NCBI GenBank assembly: GCA_965199945.1
Contig: OZ241354.1
Coordinates: 186,001 to 250,000, forward strand
DNA length: 64,000 nt
Reading direction: 5' to 3'
Origin: VXYL01 sp965199945
GTDB taxonomy: Bacteria > Pseudomonadota > Gammaproteobacteria > Pseudomonadales > Azotimanducaceae
This document shows, piece by piece, positions 36,388 through 44,218 of the stretch. A model generated the notes under the pieces. That model saw only the letters and a list, made by a program, of their open reading frames with translations. It was not told where the DNA came from and searched no databases. Each line of letters starts with the position of its first letter. Position 1 is the first letter of the stretch. The translations under genes and the position numbers were made by a program.

Positions 36388-39300
36388 ATGGCGGCGAAGC
36401 AGCAGCGGCGTTTGCCCGAGGGCGGGCGCATCGATCGCGCGCGTCCGCTGCACTTCCGCTTCGACGGGCGGGCGCTTTCCGGGTACGTCGGCGACACGTT
36501 GGCTTCGGCGCTGCTGGCGAACGGCGTCGACGTGGTGGGGCGCAGCTTCAAGTTCGCGCGGCGTCGGGGAATTGTGGGCGCCGGCGCGGAAGAGCCGAAC
36601 GCCATCGTCGCGGTCGGCGACGGGGCCGGAACCACGCCCAACCAGCGCGCCACCCAAGTCGCGCTCCGCAATGGACTGCTCGCGCAAAGCAGCCGAGCCC
36701 ATCCGCTGAAACGCATCGCTGGCTTGGCCGCGGGGCTGATGCCGGCCGGCTTCTACTACAAGACCTTCATGGGCGGGCGTCGCGGCTGGCTGTTCTGGGA
36801 ACAGGTGCTGCGCGGTGCCGCTGGCCTCGGCGATGCGCCGCCGGACCGGGACGAAGACGTCTACGACCACATGAACCAGCACGCCGATGTGCTGGTGGTG
36901 GGCGGCGGCCCGGCCGGCTTGGCGGCGGCGCTTGAAGCCGCGCGCGCCGGTGCGCGGGTATTGCTTGCCGACGAACAGGCGGAGCTGGGCGGCAGCCTGC
37001 TCGCGTCCACGACCGCCATCGGCGACGGCGATGCCGCGCGTTGGCTTGCCGATGCGCTGGCCGAGCTCGACTCCCTCGGCGCGCTGCTGTTGCCGCGCAC
37101 CACCGTGTTCGGCAACCACGGCCACGGCTTCTTCACGGCCTTGGAGGCGCGCTTCGACCAGGCGCCTGCCGACTCGGCACTGTCGGGGAACGCAAGCCGC
37201 CAGCGTCTGCACCGCATCCGCGCCCGGCAGACGGTGCTCGCCACCGGCGCCGTGGAGCGGCCTATCGTCTTCGCCAACAACGACTTGCCGGGCGTGATGC
37301 TGGCATCCGCGGTGCGCGTCTACGTCAACCGCTACGCCATCGCCGCCGGCCGCCGGCTGCTGCTCTTCACGGCGAACGACGACGCCTATCGCACGGCCAT
37401 CGACTGGCAGAGCGCCGGGCGCGAGGTCGTCGCCGTGGTGGACGCGCGAGCCCAGGTCGAGGGCGAGTGGGCGCGGCGGGCGAGGGCGGCCGGCATCGAA
37501 GTGCTGGCCGGCCACGGCGTCGTCGAAGCCTTCGGCGGCAAGCGCGTGGCCGGCGTTTCGATCGCGTCGGTCGAAGGCCGCGGCGGCGAGTTCCGGCCCA
37601 AGGGGCCAAGCCGTCGCCTCGCGTGCGACCTCGTTGCATGTTCTGGCGGTTGGAGCCCGGCATTGCACTTAAGTTCGCACACCGGCGCGAAGCCGGTGTG
37701 GGACGAACGGGCCGCGGCGTTCCTCCCCGACCTGCACGGCGATGCTGGGCAGGGCATGGTGTGCGTCGGCGCGGCTGCCGGCGCGTGGACGCTCGGCGAG
37801 TGCATGCGGCAGGGCGCGACGGCCGGTGCCGAGGCAGCGTCCCGCTGTGGATTCGGCAGCGGGAAGGCGCACGGCGACGTTCCGTCCGTGGACGAGCCTC
37901 CGCAAGCCGATCCCGCGCCCTTGTTTCGCGTCCACCACACGCGCCCGGCAAGCCGTGCGCCGCATCAGTTCGTCGATTTGCAGATGGACGCGACGGCGGC
38001 GGACATCGAGCTGGCCGCGCGCGAGGGCTACCGCAGCGTGGAACACGTCAAGCGCTACACCGGTCTCGGCTTCGGCACTGACCAGGGCAAGCTCGGCAAC
38101 GTCAACGGCGTGGCCATCCTCGCCAGCGCCCTCGGCGCGCGCATCGAGGACACGGGCACGACGATGTTCCGCCCGCCCTATACGCCGACCACATTCGGCG
38201 CCGTGGCCGGGCGCAGCGTCGGCGACCTCTTCGACCCCGAGCGCCGCACGGCCATGCACGAGTGGCACGCCGCCCACGGCGCGGTTTGGGAGGACGTGGG
38301 CCGCTGGAAGCGCCCGCGCTACTACCCGCAGCAGGGCGAGACCATGGACGAAGCGGTGCGCCGGGAGTGCCTCGCCGCCCGCCAGGGCGTCGCCATGCTG
38401 GACGCATCAACGCTCGGCAAGATCGACGTCCAGGGCGCCGATGCCGCCGAGTTCCTGCAGCGGGTCTACGCCGGCAACTTCCGCAAGCTGCGCGTGGGCC
38501 GCTGCCGCTACGGCCTGATGCTGCGCGAGGACGGCACGATCTTCGACGACGGCGTCGCCGCCCGCCTGGACGAGACGCGCTATCTGATCCACACCACCAC
38601 CGGCAATGCCGAGGCCGTCTTCGCGTGGCTGGAACTGTGGCGGCAGACGGAGTGGCCGGAACTCGACGTCCATCTCACGTCGGTGACCGACCACTGGGCC
38701 ACGGCGGCGCTGGTCGGGCCGCGCTCGCGGGAGGTGCTGCGCAAAGTCGCGGAAGGCGTGGACGTCGACGCCCTGCCGTTCATGGCCGTGCGCGAAGGCC
38801 GCGTGGCTGGCGCACCGGCGCGGATCTTCCGCATCAGCTTCAGCGGCGAACTCTCCTTTGAGGTGAACGTGCCGGCGCAGCATGGCCTGACGGTCTGGGA
38901 AGCCCTCGTCGATGCCGGCGGCGCGTTTGGGGTCACGCCCTACGGCACCGAGGCCATGCACGTGCTGCGCGCCGAGAAGGGCTTCATCATCGTCGGCCAG
39001 GACACGGACGGTTCCATGACGCCCGACGACATGGGCCTCGGCTGGGCGGTCGGCGACCGCAACGGCTTCGGCTTCATCGGCGACCGCTCCCTGGTCCTTG
39101 CCGACCACCAGCGGGAAGACCGCCTGCAATTCGTGGGCTTGAAGCCCGCGGCCCCGGCTTTGGTGCTTGCCGAAGGGGCGCAACTGGTCGCTGCCGCAGA
39201 CGGCGCCGGCCCGTCGCTCGGCCATGTGACGTCGAGCTACTTCAGCGCCGCATTGGAGCGCTCCATCGCCTTGGCGATGCTGAAGGCCGGGCGAACCCGC

Positions 39301-39405
39301 ATCGGCGAGGTGGTGCATTGCAGGTACGCCGATGAACGCGCCGTGCCGGCCGAGGTCGTGGATCCGGTGTTCTACGACCCGCAAGGGAAGCGGCAGCGTG
39401 TCTGA
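36388..39405 (+). CDS. soxA: sarcosine oxidase subunit alpha
   Basis: The 1005-residue alpha subunit. Residues about 20-105 form a ferredoxin-like domain lacking iron-sulfur Cys, as is normal for SoxA (GRALSGYVGDTLASALLANG). An NAD-binding Rossmann module follows (VLVVGGGPAGLAAAL, about residues 169-200), then a flavoprotein-disulfide-reductase-like part with TGAVERPIVFANNDLPGVM. The C-terminal 400 residues are a GcvT-like folate domain (DASTLGKIDVQGADAAEFLQ; FRISFSGELSFEVNVP). The complex oxidatively demethylates sarcosine and transfers the methyl group to tetrahydrofolate. Catalytic FAD/FMN chemistry needs SoxB, which is not in the window. It ends with an eight-base overlap with soxG. Confidence 0.93.
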   Translation: MAAKQQRRLPEGGRIDRARPLHFRFDGRALSGYVGDTLASALLANGVDVVGRSFKFARRRGIVGAGAEEPNAIVAVGDGAGTTPNQRATQVALRNGLLAQSSRAHPLKRIAGLAAGLMPAGFYYKTFMGGRRGWLFWEQVLRGAAGLGDAPPDRDEDVYDHMNQHADVLVVGGGPAGLAAALEAARAGARVLLADEQAELGGSLLASTTAIGDGDAARWLADALAELDSLGALLLPRTTVFGNHGHGFFTALEARFDQAPADSALSGNASRQRLHRIRARQTVLATGAVERPIVFANNDLPGVMLASAVRVYVNRYAIAAGRRLLLFTANDDAYRTAIDWQSAGREVVAVVDARAQVEGEWARRARAAGIEVLAGHGVVEAFGGKRVAGVSIASVEGRGGEFRPKGPSRRLACDLVACSGGWSPALHLSSHTGAKPVWDERAAAFLPDLHGDAGQGMVCVGAAAGAWTLGECMRQGATAGAEAASRCGFGSGKAHGDVPSVDEPPQADPAPLFRVHHTRPASRAPHQFVDLQMDATAADIELAAREGYRSVEHVKRYTGLGFGTDQGKLGNVNGVAILASALGARIEDTGTTMFRPPYTPTTFGAVAGRSVGDLFDPERRTAMHEWHAAHGAVWEDVGRWKRPRYYPQQGETMDEAVRRECLAARQGVAMLDASTLGKIDVQGADAAEFLQRVYAGNFRKLRVGRCRYGLMLREDGTIFDDGVAARLDETRYLIHTTTGNAEAVFAWLELWRQTEWPELDVHLTSVTDHWATAALVGPRSREVLRKVAEGVDVDALPFMAVREGRVAGAPARIFRISFSGELSFEVNVPAQHGLTVWEALVDAGGAFGVTPYGTEAMHVLRAEKGFIIVGQDTDGSMTPDDMGLGWAVGDRNGFGFIGDRSLVLADHQREDRLQFVGLKPAAPALVLAEGAQLVAAADGAGPSLGHVTSSYFSAALERSIALAMLKAGRTRIGEVVHCRYADERAVPAEVVDPVFYDPQGKRQRV

Positions 39406-39907
39406 CGTGGAACTGCGCGAAGGGGAGGCATTGGGCCTTCTCAACCTGCGCGGCGACGTGCAGGACGCCGCCTTCTTCAAGGGCGTTGCGGACGTGCTCG
39501 GCGTGGCGTTGCCCGTCGCGCATCAATGCGCCCGCGGCGAAGCCGCGGCCGTGTACTGGCTCGGCCCGGACGAATGGCTCGTCGCCGTCGCCAGCGGTGC
39601 CGAAGCGGGGGTTGAGAAGCGGCTGCGGAAGGCCCTCGCTGGCCGTTTCGCAGTGACGGACACCAGCGGCGGCTACGCGCGGTTCGAGCTTGGCGGCGCA
39701 AAAGCCGAAGAGGTGCTGCGCAAGTCGAGCAGCTGCGACTTCCACCCCAGCGTCTTTCAGCCGAACCGCTGCGTACAGACGGTCTTCGGCAAGACCCACG
39801 CGCTGATCTGCTTCCGTCCGGACCGCCGCTGGGAGATCTTCGTCCGCGCCAGCTACGCCGAATACGCCCGCCGCTGGCTCGCCGCCGCCATGCGCGAATA
39901 CGCTTGA
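39398..39907 (+). CDS. soxG: sarcosine oxidase subunit gamma
   Basis: A 169-residue GcvT-like gamma subunit. The diagnostic segment is VYWLGPDEWLVAVASG, followed by TDTSGGYARFELGG and KSSSCDFHPSVFQPNRCVQT, as in SoxG. GTG 39398 lies inside the soxA end, giving translational coupling. It completes the D-A-G set here. The gamma subunit has no known catalytic residue of its own and stabilises the folate site region. Confidence 0.9.
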   Translation: MSDVELREGEALGLLNLRGDVQDAAFFKGVADVLGVALPVAHQCARGEAAAVYWLGPDEWLVAVASGAEAGVEKRLRKALAGRFAVTDTSGGYARFELGGAKAEEVLRKSSSCDFHPSVFQPNRCVQTVFGKTHALICFRPDRRWEIFVRASYAEYARRWLAAAMREYA

Positions 39908-40089
39908 GCAGGCGATGCTCGAGGGACTTCTGCGCTTGCTCGAACGTAGCGCTGGCGCGGCATCGGGCGGCCTGCCGTGCGTGATGCCCGCCCCTTCGGC
40001 CGATCCGGCACGGCGGCTTGCGGGTGATGTCCGCATGGCGTAGCCTCCGATCTTGTTGCCACTGTCTACGTCGCAAGGAGCGAAGTGCC

Positions 40090-41328
40090 ATGGGGAACGA
40101 GATCGAGTCGTCTGGGGCCAACCGTCGGGAAATCCTGCGTCTCGGCGCCGCCGCGTCTGCGGCACTGCCTTTCGCGGCGCCCTTGGTTGGGGCGAGCGCC
40201 AACGAAATGCCGCCGGGGCAAGTGCGCGATTCGTCCACGCTGGGGCGCACGGGCCTCGAGGTGTCGGACATTTCCTTCGGCAGTTCCAGCTTGGAGAACG
40301 GCCAGGAGCGCCTCGTGCATCACGCGCTGGAACGCGGCATCAACTACTTCGACACGGCGCGCAACTACCGCAAGGGCCAGTCGGAGACCACGCTTGGCCA
40401 CGCTCTCAAGGGCAAGCGCGACCAAGTGGTCATCACCACCAAGGTGATTACCAAAGCAGACAGCAGCGCGGACTGGCTCATGGGGTGCCTGGACGAATCG
40501 CTGCGGCGCTTGCAGACGGATCACGTGGACGTCTACATGAACCACGCCGTCAACGACGTGGCCGTGATGCAGAACCCGGAGTGGCACGCCTTCGTGGACA
40601 AGGCCAAGGAGCAGGGCAAGATTCGCTTCGTCGGCATGTCCGGCCACGCCGGGCGGTTGATCGAATGCCTGGACTACGTCTTCGACGAAGATCTGGTGGA
40701 CGTCGTGCTGGTCGCGCACAACTTCGGGCAGGACCCGGCCTTCTACGAGGGCATTACGCGGGCGATGGACTTCGTCGCCACGCAGCAGGATCTGATGCGC
40801 GTGCTGGCCAAGGGCAAGGGCAAGGACGTCGGCATCACGGTGATGAAGACGCTGCGCGGCGCGCGCCTCAACGACATGCGCCCGTACGAGACCGGCGGCG
40901 CGACGTTCGCGCAAGCGGCGCTGCGCTGGGTGCTTTCCAATCCGCACGTCGATTCCGCCGTCATCACCATGGACAGCATCGAGAAGATCGACGAGTTCCT
41001 CGGCGCTTCCGGCTGGCGCGAACTCGCCGCCGGCGACCGCCTGCTGCTGGAACGCTACGCCATGCTGAACGGCGACAGCTACTGCCACCACATCTGCAAC
41101 GACTGCGAGGGCGCTTGCCCATACGGCGTGCCCATCGCCGACGTGCTGCGCACGCGCATGTACGCGGTGGACTATCGGGACCTGGCCTTGGCGCGGGACG
41201 AATACGCGCTCCTCCAGGGCAATGCCCAGGCCTGCATTTCCTGCGACGGCCAGCCCTGCGCGAGCGCCTGCACCCATGGCGTGCCCATCGCCGAGTTCTG
41301 CGCACCGGTTCACGGCCTGCTCGCCTAG
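40090..41328 (+). CDS. Tat-exported aldo/keto reductase with C-terminal 4Fe-4S domain
   Basis: A 412-residue protein with a twin-arginine signal (NRREILRLGAAASAALPFAA), so it should be folded with its cofactor and exported. The AKR barrel has LGRTGLEVSDISFGSSSLE, INYFDTARNYRKGQSE (Asp and Tyr of the catalytic set) and VITTKVITKADS (Lys). The C-terminal tail holds two Cys-rich motifs, CNDCEGACPYG and CISCDGQPCASACTHG, expected to bind iron-sulfur. An AAGGAG site supports ATG 40090. It is 29 bases upstream of larC and may share its transcript. A link to nickel-pincer chemistry is only positional. Confidence 0.88.
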   Translation: MGNEIESSGANRREILRLGAAASAALPFAAPLVGASANEMPPGQVRDSSTLGRTGLEVSDISFGSSSLENGQERLVHHALERGINYFDTARNYRKGQSETTLGHALKGKRDQVVITTKVITKADSSADWLMGCLDESLRRLQTDHVDVYMNHAVNDVAVMQNPEWHAFVDKAKEQGKIRFVGMSGHAGRLIECLDYVFDEDLVDVVLVAHNFGQDPAFYEGITRAMDFVATQQDLMRVLAKGKGKDVGITVMKTLRGARLNDMRPYETGGATFAQAALRWVLSNPHVDSAVITMDSIEKIDEFLGASGWRELAAGDRLLLERYAMLNGDSYCHHICNDCEGACPYGVPIADVLRTRMYAVDYRDLALARDEYALLQGNAQACISCDGQPCASACTHGVPIAEFCAPVHGLLA

Positions 41329-41357
41329 GCGAACAGGCCCCGCGGAGCGCCGCGCCG

Positions 41358-42566
41358 TTGCCGAAGGCGCTCCTCTACGAGTGCTTCGCCGGCATTTCCG
41401 GCGACATGCATTTGGGTGCGCTCGTCGACCTGGGCGTGCCCGCCGCCCACCTGCGCGCCGAACTCGGCAAGCTGCCGCTCGCGCACGAGTTCGATTTGGA
41501 GTTGGCGCCGGGCGCGAAGATGGGCATCACCGGCACCAAGGCCACGGTGCGGCTCAAGGACGGCGTCGAACGCCCGGCGCGGGGCCTCTCCGCCATCCGC
41601 GCCATCGTCGACGGGGCGGGCTTTGCGCCGCCGGTGCGCGCCGGCGCCCTCGCCATGTTCGAGGCCATCGCCGTGGCGGAAGCGCGCATCCACGGCAAGT
41701 CCGTCGACGACATCCACTTCCACGAAGTCGGCGCCACGGATTCCATCGTCGACGTGGTCGGCGCGGCAATCGGACTGGACTTCCTCGGCGCGGACGCAGT
41801 GCATTGCTCGGCGGTGGAGGTTGGCAGCGGCATGGTGCGCTGCGCCCACGGCCTGCTGCCAGTGCCGGCGCCGGCCACGGCCGAGCTGCTCAAGGGCGCC
41901 CCCTGCCGCTACGGCGGCGTGGACGGCGAAGCCACCACGCCCACCGGCGCGGCGATTCTGAAGTGCGCCGTGGATTCCTTCGCGCCGCCGCCAGTCTTCA
42001 AGCCCACGGCGATCGGCTACGGCATCGGCCACAAGGACTTCGCCAGGCCAAACGTCCTGCGCCTCACGCTCGGCGAGACCGAGCAGCGCCTGCCGGCCGA
42101 GACCAATCTCATGGTCGAATGCAACATCGACGACATGCCGGCGGAAGCGTTCGCGCCGCTGATGGATGCGCTGTTCGCCAAAGGCGCCAAGGACGTCTTC
42201 CTCACGCCGATTGCGATGAAGAAGTCGCGCCCCGGCACCCGCGTCTCGGTGCTCGTGGACGAGCAGCGCCTCGACGCGACGCTCGACGAACTGTTCACCG
42301 CGTCCACCACCATCGGCGTGCGCCTGCACGAGGTGCGCAAACGCATGCTGCCGCGCGAGGAGCGGCTGGTTGGCACGACTTTGGGCGAAGTGCGGGTGAA
42401 GATCGTCACGCTGCCGAACGGCGCGACGCGCTGGAAGGTCGAGCACGACGACATCGCCGCAGTCGCGGCGCGCACCGGGCGCGGCTATCTCGACACGAAG
42501 AGTGCGCTCGAACGCGAGGTCGAACACGCGCTCGGCGACGGCAAGACCGCGCAAGCGCCCCAATGA
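41358..42566 (+). CDS. larC: nickel insertion protein LarC (nickel-pincer cofactor biosynthesis)
   Basis: A 402-residue LarC, the CTP-dependent cyclometallase that inserts nickel in the final step of nickel-pincer nucleotide synthesis. The start KALLYECFAGISGDMHLGAL, the His-rich DIHFHEVGATDSIVDVVGA and the C-terminal VECNIDDMPAEAFAPLMD match the family. Unlike the split, programmed-frameshift larC1/larC2 of Lactobacillus, this is one continuous frame. I assign the TTG at 41358, with GGAG ten bases upstream, because no ATG or GTG lies before the conserved start. It overlaps larB by four bases. Confidence 0.92.
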   Translation: MPKALLYECFAGISGDMHLGALVDLGVPAAHLRAELGKLPLAHEFDLELAPGAKMGITGTKATVRLKDGVERPARGLSAIRAIVDGAGFAPPVRAGALAMFEAIAVAEARIHGKSVDDIHFHEVGATDSIVDVVGAAIGLDFLGADAVHCSAVEVGSGMVRCAHGLLPVPAPATAELLKGAPCRYGGVDGEATTPTGAAILKCAVDSFAPPPVFKPTAIGYGIGHKDFARPNVLRLTLGETEQRLPAETNLMVECNIDDMPAEAFAPLMDALFAKGAKDVFLTPIAMKKSRPGTRVSVLVDEQRLDATLDELFTASTTIGVRLHEVRKRMLPREERLVGTTLGEVRVKIVTLPNGATRWKVEHDDIAAVAARTGRGYLDTKSALEREVEHALGDGKTAQAPQ

Positions 42567-43306
42567 TGCGCGGCGTCGAAAGCATCCTAGAGGAGTTCGC
42601 AGCTGGCCGGCTGGAACGCGACGCCGCCATCGCCGCCATCGACGGCGCCTACTTCGAGAGCCTCGGCCACAGCACCATCGATCACGACCGGGCGCGACGC
42701 ACCGGCGCCGCCGAGGTGGTCTACGGCCAGCACAAGACGCCGCAGCAGGTCGCCGCGGCCTTCAAGGCAGTCGCCGAGCGCGGCCACGACGCCTTGGCCA
42801 CGCGGGTAAGCGAGGCCGCCGCCACGGCGGCGCGCGACGCCGTTCCCGCAGCCGTCTACCACGCCGAAGCGCGGCTGCTCGCCTTCAAGCAAAGCGCCAA
42901 GCGCACCGCGGCCGGCAGCGTCGCCGTGGTCACCGCCGGCACCTCGGACCGGGCGGTGGCGGAGGAAGCCGCGCTCACCGCGGAGTTCTACGACAATCCG
43001 GTGCTGCGCATCAGCGACGTCGGGGTCGCTGGCGTGCATCGGCTGCTGGCGCGGGTGGAGGACATCCGCAAGGCGCGGGTGGCCATCGTGGTGGCCGGCA
43101 TGGAAGGCGCGCTGCCGAGCGTGGTCGGCGGCCTGATCGACAAGCCGGTGATTGCGGTTCCCACCAGCGTCGGCTACGGTGCGTCCTTCGGCGGCTTGGC
43201 CGCGCTCCTTGGGATGCTCAACAGCTGCGCATCCGGCGTCGGCGTCGTGAACATCGACAACGGCTTCGGCGCCGGCTATCTGGCGAACATCATCAACCGA
43301 CTATGA
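42563..43306 (+). CDS. larB: LarB, pyridinium carboxylase of nickel-pincer cofactor synthesis
   Basis: A 247-residue LarB, related to PurE-type carboxylases. It carboxylates and hydrolyses nicotinic acid adenine dinucleotide to a dicarboxylated pyridinium mononucleotide. The N-terminal LDHRRxxR-like segment (IDHDRARRTGAAEVVYG) is followed by the PurE-like core SVAVVTAGTSDRAVAEEAA and VAIVVAGMEGALPSVVGGL, then VPTSVGYGASFGGLAALLGM, the strongly conserved substrate loop. It overlaps larC and larE by four bases each (ATGA), so the three are tightly coupled. Confidence 0.92.
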   Translation: MMRGVESILEEFAAGRLERDAAIAAIDGAYFESLGHSTIDHDRARRTGAAEVVYGQHKTPQQVAAAFKAVAERGHDALATRVSEAAATAARDAVPAAVYHAEARLLAFKQSAKRTAAGSVAVVTAGTSDRAVAEEAALTAEFYDNPVLRISDVGVAGVHRLLARVEDIRKARVAIVVAGMEGALPSVVGGLIDKPVIAVPTSVGYGASFGGLAALLGMLNSCASGVGVVNIDNGFGAGYLANIINRL

Positions 43307-44151
43307 ACGACGCCCTCGCCGCCAAATACGAGAAGCTGCAAGCGGACATCCGCGCCCTGGGGCGCGTGCTGGTCGCCTTCTCCGGCGGCGTGGACAGTTC
43401 CCTCGTCGCCCACGTCGCCGCCGCCACCCTGGGCGAAAACGCGCTTGCCGTGACGTCCGGTTCGAAGAGCCTGAAGCGCAGCGACCTCAAGCTCGCCGGG
43501 GAACTCGCCGAGAAGTGGGGCATGCGCCACCGCGTGATCGTCACCGACGAAGTGGCGAATCCGGCCTACCGCGCCAATCCGGTGAACCGCTGCTTCCACT
43601 GCAAGACCTCGCTCTACGACGCCTTGGCGCGCATCGCCAGCGAGGAAGGCTTCGACCACATCCTCAACGGCACCAACGCGGACGACTTGGGCGATCACCG
43701 ACCTGGCCTGCAGGCGGCGGCGAACTACCGCGTCGTCGCGCCGCTGGTGGACGCCGGCTTCCACAAGGCCGACGTCCGCGCGCTGGCGGCGGAATTGGGC
43801 ATGGAGAACGCGCAAAAGCCCCAGGCCGCGTGTCTCTCCAGCCGCTTTCCGTACGGTTCCCACATCACCGAAGCGCGCCTCGCGCAGGTCGAGGCGGCGG
43901 AAGACGCGCTGGCGGACTTGGGCTTCAGCCAGTTCCGCGTGCGCCATCACGAAGAGGTGGCGCGCATCGAGCTCGTGGCCTCGGAACTGCCACGGGCACT
44001 GGAACTACGCGCGGAAGTAGAGCGCCGAATCAAGGATGCTGGCTATCGCTATGTCGCCGTCGATCTCGGCGGCTTCCGGTCCGGATCGCTGAACGAGGGG
44101 CTGATCGACGTCGTGCAGGTCTTCGACGCCGCCCGGGCATCCGCCGGCTAA
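43303..44151 (+). CDS. larE: LarE, sulfur transferase of nickel-pincer cofactor synthesis (three-cysteine type)
   Basis: A 282-residue PP-loop ATPase that adenylates the pincer precursor and inserts sulfur. The PP-loop SGGVDSS is at residues 27-33. Cys177 in ACLSSRFPYG corresponds to the sacrificial Cys of Lactobacillus LarE. Cys97 and Cys100 in NRCFHCKT add two more; family members with all three Cys are thought to hold a 4Fe-4S cluster and use external sulfide instead of sacrificing the enzyme. That places this protein in the three-Cys class. NGTNADDLGDHRPG supplies nucleotide-binding residues. It ends the larCBE run. Confidence 0.92.
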   Translation: MNDALAAKYEKLQADIRALGRVLVAFSGGVDSSLVAHVAAATLGENALAVTSGSKSLKRSDLKLAGELAEKWGMRHRVIVTDEVANPAYRANPVNRCFHCKTSLYDALARIASEEGFDHILNGTNADDLGDHRPGLQAAANYRVVAPLVDAGFHKADVRALAAELGMENAQKPQAACLSSRFPYGSHITEARLAQVEAAEDALADLGFSQFRVRHHEEVARIELVASELPRALELRAEVERRIKDAGYRYVAVDLGGFRSGSLNEGLIDVVQVFDAARASAG

Positions 44152-44218
44152 GCAGGTCGCGTCTGCCTGACCGGCAAGCAACGCGAGCGTTGAACGGACG
44201 AGCACAGGAGGGGCGAAC

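Noticed and set aside
34588..37668. Open frame of 1026 codons antisense to the TonB receptor and soxA
   Set aside because: It runs across two well-supported genes and has no recognisable domain; it mirrors their codon bias.
37678..37700. Perfect 9-bp hairpin (CACACCGGC with GCGAA loop) that could be a terminator
   Set aside because: It lies in the middle of soxA, has no T run, and encodes the SoxA-typical HTGAKPVW segment; probably coincidental.
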